DNA of 64,000 bases, taken from the NCBI GenBank assembly GCA_963691655.1, contig OY829327.1, positions 67,344,079 to 67,408,078 on the forward strand, in the 5' to 3' direction. Positions within the stretch are counted from its first letter, which is position 1. Each line of letters starts with the position of its first letter. A program made the position numbers and the translations under genes. The DNA comes from Toxonevra muliebris. Its lineage: Eukaryota > Arthropoda > Insecta > Diptera > Pallopteridae. Below are positions 10,582 through 24,620 of the stretch, piece after piece. A model generated the notes under the pieces. That model was not told the DNA's origin. It made no database searches and was given only the letters and a program-made list of their open reading frames with translations.

Positions 10582-11356
10582 CACGCAAAGAAAAAAAACG
10601 TTTATCGCCCGTTTGTGGAGAATATATTACTTTTGCGCTGAACCAAAACGTTTCTGAGGAACGTTACCGTGTTTGCAGAAACCAAAACCGTTTTCTGCAA
10701 AAGATTAACAGTTTTATGATGAACGAAAATTCGTTCACAATAAAATTAAGGCAATTTTCTTTTCTGGCAAATGAAAAAAAACGTTTCTGCTAAACAAAAG
10801 TCCACAACTCTGTTCTCTTTTTATCTTCGTTTTCCTCTCATCTCGCTCTCGTCGCAAAAAGAAGTAGCAGCGACGCTTACATTCGAACTCCACACAACAA
10901 CAAATCAACACAACATAACGGAAAGTATCATTTGTCAACGCATTATCGAAGAATTTTAATTGTGCATTGAAATTATTTTATCATATTTCTTTTTGTCTAC
11001 AAAAAAGTGCGTGGTGTTTATAAAAAACTAATAAAAGTGTGTGATTTATAATAAATAATACAAAAATTGTAATAATATAATTTGATGTAAAATTTCATAC
11101 ACTTTTTCTAGTTTTTAATCAGAAAATTTTATTTAAACAAAAACAACAATAAAATGCCAATACATATATGAAAATGGTTTTTGCTTTCTTTTTTATATTT
11201 TTCATGAAAATATTGCATTTTAATGCAAACGTTTTTAGTTCATCGTAATTGATCCGTTTATGATAAATAAATGTTCGTTCATCATGAAAACATTCCATGA
11301 ACGAAGTTCGTTTGTTGAAAATTTCGTTTCTGAGAAACGAATTTTTTCTTTGCGTG
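10582..11356. mobile_element. Harbinger-derived MITE (copy 1), 775 bp
   Basis: The left half matches the right end of the Harbinger element at 5101-8989 in inverse orientation. The right half matches its left end in inverse orientation (about 5101-5622). The junction is at GCTTACATTCGAACTCC (near 10876), where the parent has a short shared CATTC at both breakpoints. Terminal repeats are CACGCAAAGAAAAAA at both ends. It keeps both ends and no genes, so it would depend on transposase from elsewhere. Confidence 0.9.
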
Positions 11357-13090
11357 CAGCCAACTTGAATCACGACGAAATATAATCGATTAAAATTTCC
11401 ATTATTTGATTTTACTTTTATTTTCTTAAATAAAGTTGTAGAAGTTGAGATATGATGGGTAATTGTTTTTCAAAATTGCCTTGCAAAAATAAATTAGATT
11501 CGAAGGTGTGCTGCGCAACTTTTTTTCTGGTACGGCCTAACGTACATATAACTTGATATTTATACACACTTTTAATTGAATATCACTAACACAAATGCAA
11601 TTCATGTTGCAAACGAAAGCAAAAAAAAAAAGAAAAAATATATTTTTAAAATTTATATCGCAGTAAATTATTTTTGTGGGCAAAAATTTCTATCCTTTTT
11701 TTTTTTCAGTTGTAATTTAAAATTAAATCAACTCTCATGGTCAATAGAGTACAACATTTTATCGTTAACATATACATATATACACCACATATTTACAAAA
11801 AAACATGCACTCATATGCATACAGAGAAGCATAAATGTCATACGAAACATATGTATGTATAGTATTTATGTGTTTGTGTATATAAATTGTATTTGCTTGT
11901 GTGTATGTTTATGAGAAGTACAATACAATCACGAAAAAATATTCAAGCACAAATGCCAATTGGATCCCCCTCTGTACACCTACCCATTCTACCCAGCTAC
12001 CAAGTGCAATCCCACAAGAACGATATCATAATTATTCATTTGATTTATGCTGCTGCTGCTGCTGGTTTTGCTCCTGTTGATGCTGCTGCTGTTAAGTTTG
12101 TGGCAGTAACTGGTAGAAGTGTTACTCTTGTTGCTGTTATTGTTGTTGTTTCTGGTACTTGCATTGCTGCAATTGCTACCAACTTAAATAGAATTTTTGT
12201 TATTTAATATTTTTCAAACATTGCGCATTGACAAACGTAAAAACTGCTCATACGCAAAGGAGAAAGGAAAGGAGAAAGGTCGAAGCGTAAGAGATATATA
12301 AACCGGCAGACATATCATGTACATACATATATTCAAATATACAAATTGCAACAGTAGCAACAATATTTTCAGTAACTTTATGTCCATGTGGCAATGTAAA
12401 ATGATAAAATGCCCTCTTGGTGTCTATAGATGTATTTGTGTTTGCATTTGTTTTTGTGTGTATGTGTGTTATTACCGCTGCAATACATTGCAAATCATTT
12501 TAGTGGGCAGCAATTCAGCATACCCCACTTTATACCCATTTCTCTGAAAATTTTACACCGGCTACAGATTGATGTGCGTCATCATTTAGGGTGCTACAAA
12601 TATACACCCAAGGAAAAAAGATACTAGACTCAAAATTTAAATTAATTAATAAGAAAATACATATGCATAATTGTACATAAAGTTATTTATAAGTACATAT
12701 GAAGAAATGTTATTTTTGAAGCCAATATCTTGACATCATTGCTCCTATCTTGTCATCTCTTATAAACAACACTCCAATTGGCTACTTAATTTTGTTTAAT
12801 GGCATCAATATATTTTGCTTGGATGCTTGGAAGATGATAAAAAGATTAATGTAAGATTTATATTAATATTATTACCCTGATGTACATACAACACATGTGC
12901 TACATATGTGATATATTAATTAATTTGATTTTTGCCTTTCGGGCATTAAAAGTTCAATGAAACTAGAATACAATCAATGCTAACCTTGAAATTTTAATAA
13001 TATTTGAATACTTAATATCCGAATATAGTGAATTTGTATATAATTAAGTATTAAGTACCAAATATGGAAATTTACAGGAACTTGAAAATG
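11357..13090. other. Non-coding stretch with GCT and TATG microsatellites
   Basis: No gene is recognised. A GCT/GTT-rich tract lies at about 12049-12090 and can be read as an Ala/Val-rich string, but codon-like structure around it is absent. Many CATATG/TATGTA runs lie between 11770 and 11910. Ordinary for fly introns. Confidence 0.4.
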
Positions 13091-15300
13091 CATTGAAAAT
13101 ACGCTTACAATCAACTCCTGGCCCAGGTCCCGGCCAAAACCAAGTTTGGGCCTCTGGAATTTGTATTGTATAGCGCTGTTTTAAATCTGGAATTGTTGGC
13201 ATTGTATCGGATGGCATTGATAGAGGTCCATATCAGTACCTTCAACAATGTCACCAATATCCCAGCAAGTGTCATACCAATACCCATTGCGTTTAAGCCT
13301 ACAGATGGCTTTGACAGCTTATCCTTTAGCAAAAATATCAAGGGGTGGTAAGTTAAGCAATGCATTCAAGGATGGGCCAGGTGTTGTAGGAAAAGCTTCC
13401 GTATAACAAATGGCCACAGTCCTTTGAAGTCTGGCAAGAGCTTTCCTAACGCTGTCAACATAAAGTCTGCTCCACCAGGCTATGTATACATAGGTGATAA
13501 TGGCCTTATAAAGCCATAAGACTTTATAAGGTGATAGACCCCATGTTTTGCCAAAAATAGCCCTGCATTGACAAAAAGTTGCCAGCGCCTTGGATACCTT
13601 TAGCTCAACATGAGAACGCCATATAAGTTTGGTATCTAAAATGACTCCTAGATATTTCACTTCTTGGGATAGCTGAAGAGTGATTCCTCTGAGTACTGGT
13701 AAAATGAGACCATCAACTTTCCTTCTCCTGGTGAAAAGAATAACACCAGTTTTAAGAGGGTTAACCGATAGCCCGTTTGAGCAAAAGCAAGAGTCAATTA
13801 TATTCAGAGCAGTTTGGGCTTTCCTACAAACATACCCGACCGATTGGCCCATGATTAAGCAGGCAACATCATCGGCATAGGGCTGTGTGTAGATACCCGA
13901 CTCATTTAAGGAAACAAGCAGAGAGTCAACCAACAGACACCACAGCAGTCATGGATTGACCACAATCAGCTTGAACCATCATAAGTCTATGTGACAGCAT
14001 TGAACGTATCTAGTTAACAAGAACTGGATCCACTCCATGCTGACCTGCTGCATTGCACATACCGTCAAAAGTCGCGTTGTCAAAAGCTCCCTCAATATCA
14101 ATAAAAATACCAAAAGTTATATTCTTTCCTGTTGAGGGCCCGCTCAATCCGACCTACCAGATTTTGCAGGGCCATCTCACAAGACTTTCCATATTGGTAA
14201 GCATGCTGAAATGAGGAGAGAGGATGTAACTAAAACGACTCACTACGGATGCGGTGTTCAACACAGCGCTCAAGACATTTTAGTAAGAAAGACATCATAC
14301 TAATTGGTCTAAGGCTTTTGGGATTTGTATAGTTGTCCTTTCCAATTTTTGGAATGAATACAACTTTTACCAACCTCCATTGTTGAGGTATGTGAGCGAG
14401 AGCCAAACTGGTAGCAATTGCACCAAACCCTCTTTCAGAGCAACTGGTAGTATACCATCCGGACCCGGCGATTTGAAGCTGTCAAAGGAAGCAATAGCAA
14501 ACCTAATCGCTGCTTCATTCGCCACTGCCCACCAATTACGCAGCGAAACTGTCGAACTAACCCTCCCCGCTTCCTGAAAAGTGGGATGTTGAACAACAGA
14601 GACCTGATTGCCCGGAAAGTGAGATTTCAGCATTAAGCTGAACATCTCACTTTTTGTTTCAGTGAAAGTACCATCAGATTTTTTGAGTGAACACATGCTT
14701 TTTGAGGATTTTCACCAACCTGGCTGTTTCAGACATAGTTTCAATACCGCTAAAGAAATTCCTAAAGGAAGCCCTTTTAGAATCTCGAATTAATTTTTTA
14801 TACTCTTTCTGCTTTTGACGATATAGAGCCCAGTGCTCATTAAGATCAGTCTTGAGAGCCCTGTTGATAAATTTTCTCGAATCAACCCGCAGGGCTTGCA
14901 ACTCCTTGCTCCTCCACGGAACAGGAATTTTAGCAAGAGGTTGGTTTCAGAGGTGAGATTTTCAACCCCTGCTTTCAAAACCTCGCCAATTACGTAGTTT
15001 AGGGGGTAGAGCACAGCTTAATGAAGCCAGTTCTTCTCGAAACTTTGCCCAATCCGCCTTTTTCGGATTTCTTATGAGCGTTAAAGGATTTACTTCAACA
15101 CCATACTGAAACTCGATATATCTGTGGTCTGATAGAGAGTCATCTCTAAGGACCTTCCAGTTTGCAATTGACTGCACTATCCTTTCATTAGAAAGAGTTA
15201 GGTCAATAACCTCGTGTCTAGTAGGTGTCACAAAAGTGGGTTGATTCCCAACGTTTTGTATGTTCAACCCAGAAGACAGGATGTAGTTGCTCTAAAATTT
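13091..15300 (-). pseudogene. I/R1-superfamily non-LTR retrotransposon, truncated and frameshifted
   Basis: On the minus strand 15267-15070 reads the endonuclease end (PTFVTPTRHEVIDLTLSN, then DDSLSDHRYIEF). About 14901-14400 reads the linker and RT start (FDSFKSPGPDGI). About 14340-14050 reads SLRPISMMSFLLKCLER and FIDIEGAFDNATF. 13933-13320 reads the catalytic PYADDVACLI box, KTGVILFTRR, VKYLGVILD and the thumb. The piece down to about 13091 looks like the RT/RNase H linker. Order is right, but at least five frame changes and stops interrupt it. The 5' ORF1 and the RNase H end are missing. It once made DNA from its own RNA at nicked targets; now dead. I cannot separate R1, LOA and Jockey-related clades by eye, although the extended linker favours an R1/LOA-like group. 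Confidence 0.8.
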
Positions 15301-17830
15301 TTTCAAGAATTTAATTCTAGAACGATGCTTATCAGGCAAGTTATGCGGTCGTTTCGAAATTAGGGATATTTGGGATACGAGAGATTCACAGTGAAGTAAC
15401 ACGATATCTGCATATTAATACGTAAAGAAGGTTTCAATTTCCGATCAACACCTGAATTTGAAATTGTACGTTCAATTAACGAGAAAATCTGCTGTTGAGC
15501 AACTAATCCGCAAAAAGAAGAAACTGAAAATTTTGCTACAATTTTGGCCCTAAAAGCTTCCGTATCTATACGTAGCTATTCACCCAATTAGCTTTAAATG
15601 CCTTAGATCATTATATTTTCGTAATAAAGTCTCTCGTAGATTCTTGTTCAAGAATGTGCATCATATTTAATAGTTAATCATTTTTTTTTTGCTAGAGTGT
15701 ATCTTTAATGCAAACGCGTATACATTCATCACCCAATCGCATAACATAAATTTCTGTCCGACTTCCTTCCGTCCGCCCACATACATCCTTTCACATATAT
15801 TCCTTTCCATTCTAAATTTATTTTTCGGTTATATTGTATGAACTTGTATGTTGGCGATATCTCTTTTACAAAGTGTGCGTGTATGTGTAAGTGTGTACTT
15901 CCCTGCAGTAAAATGAAGAACTAGTAGCATAAAGCATCTAGTTATATGCATAGTGAAAAAGAGACTAGTTCAAAGACTAGGGCTAAAGTAATGCAGCTAG
16001 CAACCAGTTTAAAGAAAAATGCGGTTTTTCTGCTTATCCTAAATTGAAATTCGGCTGTTGGAATATAGCACACAGAACAAAAAAATAAAAAAAAACGAAT
16101 GTTTTACAAAAACAATTAGCATTGGTAACGGAAATTTAGAGTTGAGACACGATTTTGCTTGTTTTTTTTTATTGATTTCAGTTTTATTTTGATTGTTTTT
16201 GATATCGCGTGCTTGAAAGTGAAAGAAAAGTAAGTTGTGATATTAATAAAATTTTTTTCAAAATAACATTATTATAAAAAAAAACATTTAATAAAATTAA
16301 TTTTTATTTAATAACATTTTTGTATGTGCAAATATTGACCCAAAATATTACTAGTTCAGCAACCAGTTTCAATAAGTACTAGTTCTCCGATTAGTTCAAG
16401 GGTAGTGCATAAGGAGACAATTGTCTTCTCGTAGGACATTAACATTGTAAAAGAGGCAGTTGGCAGCTTGTAAATGGGGGTTGCGGTGGAACCAGTACTG
16501 GCTACTTTGCAACTAGTTGCTTTACTATTTATAGAACTAGTCGGCTTCACTGAAGGGTTGTTTGTTTGTTTGTCTGTATCAATGTGTATATGTGTGCGGA
16601 TGTGTGTTAGAGAGTCTTGCATTGAATTGCGCTCGTATTTTCGTTGGTGAAATGCACAATTTACAGTTCAGTGCACAAATACAAAAATGCAACATTTCCA
16701 GACGACAAATAATTTTTGTTTGCAATTTTTGTTAGTGCTTTCCGTTTTGTTGTTGTTATAGCAGTTGTCTACTTTTAATATAAAAAAAATTCAACTGCGT
16801 ATGTTTACAGGCGATAGGGTGTCACAAAAAACCTGTGCACAGGGTGTTTTATTGTAGCATTTCCATTTAGTAAATTTATGAAAATTAGAGGAGCTACATT
16901 CGCGTACATACTTGTATGTATGAATTTTAGAAATTCATTTGTGTATGTGTATATCGACATCAGCGTGTAAGCTGGCGTAGTTGACTTAAATCGGACAATC
17001 TCAGTTTTTCATTCGCTTATTGTAATCCTCTTTCCTGAAAAAGCGTATGTATTCATTGATACGCACAACAACAACTCTCTAGGTACTTATCTATGATTAC
17101 CTCGATACATATTATTTAGACGTATTACTGTTCATCTGCACCTAATTATTTTATAAATATTTAGTTAATTCCCTTAAGTACATATGCACATGCAATAAAG
17201 ATTCCATGACGCATTGCTGAACAGCATAAATTTTCAATCTCTTAGTTGTGTACATATGTACATATGTATATATAATGCATACTTACTTCCATTGAATCTA
17301 TTACATTTCACCATTCACCAAAATTGCTTGGTGTGGTACAGATTTGGTTGAAAGATGCACAAGAACAAGAAGCTAGGATGCAATTATGCTGTGGCAACAT
17401 ATTCGTTTTATGGTTCGTGTTTAATATCCTTAAATGAATTTGAATGCAGTGAGGTTTTGATAAATTAAAAATAAGCGATGCATATGTGAATATTAATTTA
17501 AAATTTACAATTTACAAACGTGCATGAAAATTAAATATAATAATTCAGAAAGCAAATTATTGTTGAAGAAGTTAAATTTCCGGGACATTGATATTATTAT
17601 GTTTATAATCGGCTGAGTGCTTCAAAAAAGGACGAAGAATGCAGCAATGAAAGAGAACGCCATTATATCATTATTTTTATTTGTATTTTTGTTCAAGAGT
17701 GAGTTTACAATCTACACTAACTCGGACGAGTTTATTATTATTCTAACGTCTACGTTTTAACCATCATAATAGTAAAAATTTATCAACTTTAGCCTTGTGT
17801 AATACATAAATATATGTTAAATCCGGCAAA
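15301..17830. other. Non-coding stretch with an ACTAGT cluster
   Basis: No gene is recognised. Six ACTAGT hexamers occur between about 15921 and 16545. CAACCAGTTT occurs at about 16000 and 16360. Long A/T tracts are common. Spaced TATGTA/ACATAT repeats lie at 16905-16940 and 17245-17280. Confidence 0.4.
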
Positions 17831-19060
17831 GGATGGGAAGTGATGGTATTATTTCCAATAAATCGTCTGTACCAACCTGCCATTTGGGAAAGTAGTTATC
17901 GCTTTAACTTTGTCGGGATCCACTGATATGGTACCATTTCCAACCACAAATCCCAAATATTTCACGCTGATCAACAGATCGTCAAGGTAAACGAGAACAT
18001 GTCAATTTAAATAGTAAGGGATAACTTTATCCATTAATTTGCACATTTTTAGAGGTGCATTTAAAAGACTAAAGGGTATTCGCCTAAATAGATATAGAGG
18101 ACGTGAATTGGTTTAACGAAAAACCAATTTGCCAGAAGGCGTCTTTTAAATCAATTTTCAAGATGTAAAGAGTAGGTGGTGAACGAGAAATTAAACCATC
18201 GACACTGGGAATAGGAAATGCATCCTTAATATTCACTTCATTCAGCTTTCGTGAGTTCAATCAAAAATGAACTTAACCAGGTTTCTCAATTAAAACTCCT
18301 GCTGACGGCCAAGGTGGACCATTAGCTATCTCTATTACTGAATCGAGCTGATGTTTTTGTGCAGTAATGAGAAGCACAGCACTAGAGTCGGTTAATTCGG
18401 TTTCAAGTTTTTGTATCGATAGCTGACTGAAATTGGTAGAGATTGGGGTCTGAAATTATTTGCTCAGCTAGCAAACCTTCTGTTCAACTCTTGTTGGGAC
18501 CACTATCTAGTAAAGATAAGTATAGGTTATAGAAGATTTTAAGTTCGTTTGTCTGAACTTTTGTAATCTGTGACTGACAAAACAACTTTGCGTAAGTTTT
18601 TAAGATATTTCCAAAAGTTACTCATACGCTCAGATGACCGTCTATGTGCAAACAATAAAGACGTAACGTTATTAGAAAATATCGTAGAGCAAATTTTGTT
18701 GTATTTAGCAAGTCTAATATGAAATGGCCGAATTGGAATATTGTTATTTAAAGCTGGTACAGTGTCATTATCTGAGTTATTATTCAATATTTGAATTATT
18801 TTCGAGGCTTCTGTGCTGGATGCTCGGTGCTCTTGTTGCGAACACCTACTTTGGAGTATTCCTTCTTCGATTTACAATTTAAATAATTTGACTTATAAAC
18901 ATCTACTGCCCCACATCCAAAACGAAATGTCTTCAATGGCTTCACACGGCACGTGGATTTGCCATAATCGCGTTTATATTCGTTTCCGTGACGTCAACAT
19001 TTGTTAGTTTGAAAGCATCATCTACAATATGAAATACTTGTTTTCGCATGGAAATATTTA
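17830..19060 (-). pseudogene. Ty3/gypsy-like retrotransposon fossil (gag tail and RT)
   Basis: On the minus strand the higher coordinates (about 19050-18540) read a Gag-like stretch ending in a Cys/Lys-rich, knuckle-like region. About 18330-18080 reads RT: PWPSAGVLIEKPG, RKLNEVNIKDAFPIP, LYILKIDLKDAFWQI. About 18000-17860 reads HVLVYLDDLLIS joined directly to YLGFVVGNGTISVDPDKVKAI. The YLDD active site is present. The segment that normally separates it from YLGF is gone, so there is an internal deletion near 17970. Several stops are present and no LTRs are seen. It is an old, non-functional fragment distinct from the gypsy element at 40.7-45.8 kb. Confidence 0.7.
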
Positions 19061-22000
19061 GATTAGACAATCTTTGTGGTTGTTTTTCAGAAAATTTTAA
19101 TATCAGATTGGAATCGAAATCGATCGTAATACATACTTTTAAAGATTATCCATTGTGGAAAGACACGAAAGTTTTTTTTTTTTTTAATTCAGAAACATTT
19201 CATACAAACTCCTCTAAAATTTTTTTCTTTTTTCTACAAAAAACATAGGATATCTTGATTGGAATAAAAAAAAAACTATTAAACAATTAAATTTAAAATT
19301 TAAATAAAATCAAAGTGGAGAACTTAAAATACTTTACAGCAAACAGCAAATTTGCAAATTTAGGTGTTTTTTAAGCTTGAATATGGATCACCAGAAAATA
19401 AATAAGAATATACATTAGGTGTAAATGATGATCACAACAACCAATATATGCAATATGTAATAAAAATTTGCAACGATGCAAGACCATTTGCTCCATATCG
19501 AGAATATATATATATATATATTTTTTGTTAATATTTAAAAGAATTGTTTAACTTTTTTTTACTGGTTTTTACACATATCCAAATTCTTTTAAATTTAAGA
19601 CTCGTTTAAGCTAAAGCATATTCTACGCCGATTGGCTAGTTATAACAGTCTTAAAACGCCCTCCAAGTTATTACAAACTACTTTTAATTTGTTTATATCT
19701 ACGAGCACCTGTGCCTTAACAGGATGAAGAGTTAGAAATGATAACAAGCTTTTTATCTCATTAAAACCATAGTCTTCACCGAAAAATACTTGGGGTCACT
19801 GTATATTCAATCAGAAATTAAGAAATTAACGCTAACAAAAATTTCCTTTTAGTGGCCCCTACCACTTTTCGATGAGTAATAACTTTTTCGAAGAACCAAT
19901 AAGAGGTTTCGCAACCGTTTACTCAGTATTATTTCATATATTCGAAATGTTATGAATCTGCGCCAATCCTTAACAATTGCAGTAATCATTGATAACTTAG
20001 CCTTCTCTTCCATGTAACCAAAATACTTTGCAAATATGAGATATCCTAAAAAACAAAATGAAATTTAAAAACGTAAGAGTACAATAGTTCGAATTACGTG
20101 AAAACAGTTGCGTATTCGACCACAGTATCAACAGTCTGATGCAGTGCGAAAATTTAGACACCACACCACAGTGATTCGTCCCATAGAAAAAATTCATATT
20201 GTCAAAACCAAAAAACTAAGTAAAACCTTAAAATTCTTGGTGAAAAAATAATAAGTGTGGGTGTAAGAGCAGCTCAAGATCAAAAATTTTTTCACAAAAA
20301 TGTTTGATCATTCGATTTTAGTTTTTTAGTCCGTTGAGTAAAAATTATCTAAAAATAAGATTTTAATGATATACTGCCGAAAAATACTGTTTTGTATTCG
20401 CAATTTTCCAGGGAAACTTTTGGTGTTATTTTTTAATCAAAATTTGAAAAGCTAAAAACTCTTCATTGCTTTTAAAGTTAAGTATTTTTCAAGACACGAA
20501 ATCTAAAAATTGACCAATTTTGGGAGAGAAAAACTAAAAAATGTGTAAAAATTTGTTCCTTGATTTATTCTCAATTTTAAAAGGCAACTTTCTTTATTGG
20601 AATATGCAAAAACATGCTCCGCTATCTTTGTCTAAATAAGTTTTTTTTGACTAAAATTGGAATAAAACTTTTTTGTTAACCCTAAAGTATGAATAGAAGT
20701 GAAAAAGTCAAAAGTTACATTCATTAATATCACTTTTATTCCAACAATAATGGATTCTAATAAAATTTTTTTAATTTTCTGCTGAAATATCAACATAACT
20801 AAATGAAATAAATTCCTTGAAGATCAAACCGCGCATTCTTTCACTATAGCTTCCCACTTTAAGCTTACTTTGTGGCGAAACCAAAATAGGTTAATTTAAA
20901 CTGACTTCAGCATACGAAAATTCATTGAAATTAGAGAGTTCCTTCTAATTTTGTCCCGTTGTTGAATGGAATCAATTCACTGTGCGGACATGTAATTTTG
21001 TGATTGGTGCTAAAATGTTTGTGGAGTGCTCGTTTACAATAATCGAGAAAAGAATATCTCAATTAAATTTGATTCAACAGCACCGCGAAAAACTAACGAC
21101 ACAGTAATTTTTTTTTTTTAATTATTTAGTACATTCGGACCTTAGAATAGTTTTAGAACCCATTCTGGGTCCTTATTGAGAATCAGCTTTGGTTAGCTTG
21201 GGCCATAAGACGCTTGAAGTCACCTTTATAAAAACGCGATAAACGAGTATTGAACCAAAAGTTCTGATAATTAATCCACTTTTCCAACACTTTTTACTTC
21301 CAAACAATGGTTGCAACTTCAAAGCCCTTAAGGGTTGTGTTCTTTGAACCAATGTCTTATTTTGCAGTTTAGGGTTTCTCTAAGAAAAGATCAATAATTT
21401 AATTTTTTTCACAATTTCCAGTTTAAAAATATATTTTTACCAGTTGTTAAATATATTTTGTTTTTAAATTTAATACTTTTTATATATTCATATATTTATA
21501 TATTTAAATGTAAATATATATTTGCGAAAATAGATAAAATGTTGCTCCTTTGTTTTTTATTATTTTTATTTTCAGCCAAGTGTCTCTATCTCTCGAACAA
21601 GTCATTTCGCAATTATAATGTGCCAAGTTAGTGAAAACAGCAAAAGGCGCATATAAATTATGGAATTAAAAATAATAATGAAAAAATGAAAAATGATGGT
21701 AGAGAACGAGAGAAAAAGTGCTCGACATTTCATTAAAATTTCATTTCTAATTTTCCAAATGGATTAACGTTAAAAGGAGCAGAAATCTTTCATAATAATT
21801 ACCTCGCGCTTCGTCGAGTGATACTTTAATAATACCAACAACTGCAACTACATACAGCTAGGCACCTCAGTTCGCTCATGTTCTTGCCTTTTGGTGCTGC
21901 GCGGGGAATGTGAGAACGCTTCGCGCCTGTTGCCAACTTTATTATATGGTGTATGTATGTATGTGTGTGTAAATACTTATTTTTATATCCGTGTCCCTTG

Positions 22001-23100
22001 TGCTAACGCGTTGAGAGCTTTTGCAAAATGTCCTTGAGCTATATTAAGCTAACTGTTTTTTTTTTAGTTTTAATTTTTGTACATTTTTAATTGTGCATGA
22101 GCGGCAACTAACATTCATTGTCAATTTAATTTACTTGAAATTTTTTTAGCAATTTTTTTTACAAGTGACAAATTCAAATGTTGCAATAATAAAACTATTT
22201 TTCATATTCATATCATATTTTATATTCGGTTAAGTCAATCATTTCTGAACGTTCAGTAACCCATTGGGTAACAATTTTTTTTATTAATTTGAATCAATTT
22301 CAATTTGTTATTGTTAATCGAAATTAATATGTAAAACGTAAACTGATCACGTAAAAATATTTACTTGGCGTACTAATTTCAGCTCTGTATTGTAGCTTAA
22401 TATAATAGCCGATTTATTTTGCTCATTTCTAATACTTACATATATTAGTAGACATTAAGTTACTTAAATCGTTTTTAAGTTTTTTTTATGATCAACTAGT
22501 AGGACCTTGCAAATACAGTCCAAACATAGCTTGAGCTGATAAAACTTTTGTTCATTCTTTCATGAGATATTGGGCTGGTTTTTCATGTATTTTTGCGTTG
22601 AATTCAACAATTATTTTCATATCACATATAGTTTTGGATATAGATTTGATCGAATAGTGCAAAAATATGTTACGCATAACTTCAGTATCACTGGAAATTA
22701 GAGACCGAAAAAATCGTCTTGTTTTATATGTCCGACATGTTCTAAATGTCGGAGAGCACAGTTGAGTACAACAAAATGATAAACATTCCGCAAATAAAAG
22801 ATAGCACTTATTGTTTTTTGAAATATTTCGTGAAACTAACGTTGAAAGTTACAAATTTTAATAGATTAAGAAATTACTTAAATTAAAAACTAAAGTGGGT
22901 TCCTTCTGCACTCATCACATGATGATATGACATGCTTTCCCTGCAATACACGGCTGATGGAAACTCAAATATAGTAACAAAATTTTCAGATTTCACTAAC
23001 AACATGATTGAACTATTCAATTTTGTATGTCTTACTCATTCTTGCATTGCCAAAAGACAGTAACTAGTGCAGCAAACTTTACAGGAATAAAAAAAATTTC
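19061..23100. other. Long non-coding stretch
   Basis: Four kilobases with no coding similarity that I can see. An AT dinucleotide run lies at about 19507-19522. Positions 19424-19490, inverted, match the middle of the small MITE at 39559-39688. The stretch 21790-21960 is less AT-rich and could hold conserved non-coding sequence, but nothing proves it. Confidence 0.4.
19424..19490. repeat. Partial copy of the small MITE at 39.6 kb
   Basis: The reverse complement reads AAATGGTCTTGCATCGTTGC, then TTTTTATTACATATTGCA and GTTGTTGTGAT. It parallels 39581-39650. The inverted ends are degraded here. Confidence 0.6.
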
Positions 23101-23117
23101 AACGAAAGTAGGTTTGC

Positions 23118-23190
23118 TTGGGTGGCACAGTTAGAAAGCGCGTTGATCGACAGTCACTAGGGGGAGTTTCTATCAGAGGTCAGAGCAATA
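23118..23190 (+). repeat. tRNA-like segment, possible SINE head
   Basis: GGGTGGCACAGTTAGAAAGC (starting about 23120) fits an RNA polymerase III A box, and the region folds poorly towards a GAGTTTCTATCAG segment in the B-box place. No anticodon arm or cloverleaf can be drawn with confidence. It could be a decayed tRNA-derived SINE or chance. Confidence 0.25.
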
Positions 23191-23280
23191 AATAATAATT
23201 TTTGTAGTTTTTATTTTCCTTTTATCAAAAATTAATTTAATTTTAAAAGTTCTCTTTTTTTTGTTCCAATTTGCTTTTTT

Positions 23281-24620
23281 GTTTTAATACACCCCGTTAT
23301 TAAAATGGACTAAAAAGTATAAAGTAATTTTTCCTAGCCTCATAGATTTAAAACGAAAAGAGTGGGACGCTTATGGGTAAGGACAAAATTGTTAGCGACT
23401 TAAGTGAGCTATTCATCTATTGTTAAAAATAACATTGCTATTTATTGAGAAATGAGACATGAACAGTAGTCAAGACTTTGAAAATTAACCATTAGATTTA
23501 ATTTTCATAGTCTTTAAAAAAAAAATAGCAAAGAAATATGAAATAAAAGCGTCCACATAAAATTTGGAAGATTGAAGTAGTTTTAAGTTGCGTAGTAGTG
23601 TTTTTTCGTGTAGCATTAAGTTTGATTATCATTATTATTACTCATTTATTTTACTTCTGGCCAGGCCCCCCCAGAAATAATATTGCTGGCTCCAGGCCCC
23701 CCCAGAAATAATATTGCAAGAAAAGTAAAGTCCAAAGAAAATGATTAATTTAAAGATTATAGAAAAACTTGCATTCATTAAAAAAAATTGACTATCTCTG
23801 AAAAAAAGGAACAATTTTTGTTTACTTTTCGAGTTTTTGCTTTTGCAGCAAAAGCTATGTGTGATGAATACTTAAAGCAGTAAAAGATTATTAGTTTTAC
23901 AACAAAATTTATAACATTTCCATATTCTATTAGACAACATTTATTCATTATGCGGAGGTTATGCAAGTAATTTTGTGATTGTCCAATCAAAATTTATGAT
24001 GTGTAAACATCTTTTCACGTACCCGGGAAAAATTTTAATTTTGAGTGATTTTGAAATCGCATTATGCTTGAGCTGTCCTGTTATAAAGACTTTGGTTAAG
24101 AGCAACCATATTACTGGAAAGGTTTTCAAATGTATCAATTATTAACATTGAAAACACATTTTTTAAAGAAAAAATTACAGCCGAAGAGGCTGGGCCCCCC
24201 AGAGAATTATCATAGTTATCATCCTAGAATATTTCTCTCTGTGTTGGAAAAATTATTTTATATTTTTTAGACCGTTTTAAAAACGTGGTTTTTTAAAAAA
24301 AAATTTGCATTTCAATTATTATTTTCAGGTCTTTAGTCTTGTGTGTGTCAAATGTTTTACTGCCAGTCTAACTACTATACTATATAGGCCTTAACAATTG
24401 TAAATTTTCCGTGTTGTACTGTGCAATCGATAACAACATAAGAAAAGTAGCACAGTTTTATTATTATTTGAAATAATATCACATAAAAAGAATTAATTGT
24501 GCGAAAGTGTACTGAAAATTTTACTTATGTACTGACGTTTTTCTGAACCTCAAAGTGTACTGAAAAAACTACGATCTTATCGAAAACCCCATCACTAATG
24601 TATACAGATAATTTTCTGAG
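23281..24620. repeat. Dispersed repeat family R1, copy A (interrupted)
   Basis: The parts 23340-23420 and 24240-24610 match 62300-62375 and 62515-62840. Shared landmarks are GTGGGACGCT, CGTTTTAAAAACGTGG, GTAAATTTTCCGTGTTG and AATATCACATAAAAAGAA. The 800 bases between the two parts are not in copy B. They contain three direct copies of a GGCCCCCCCAGA-type motif (23664, 23694, 24190), so another element probably inserted there. No coding. Confidence 0.7.

Noticed and set aside
11576..12207. Overlapping ORFs rich in Ile/Phe and Ala/Val
   Set aside because: Low-complexity AT and GCT/GTT tracts; no domain, no codon-like pattern.
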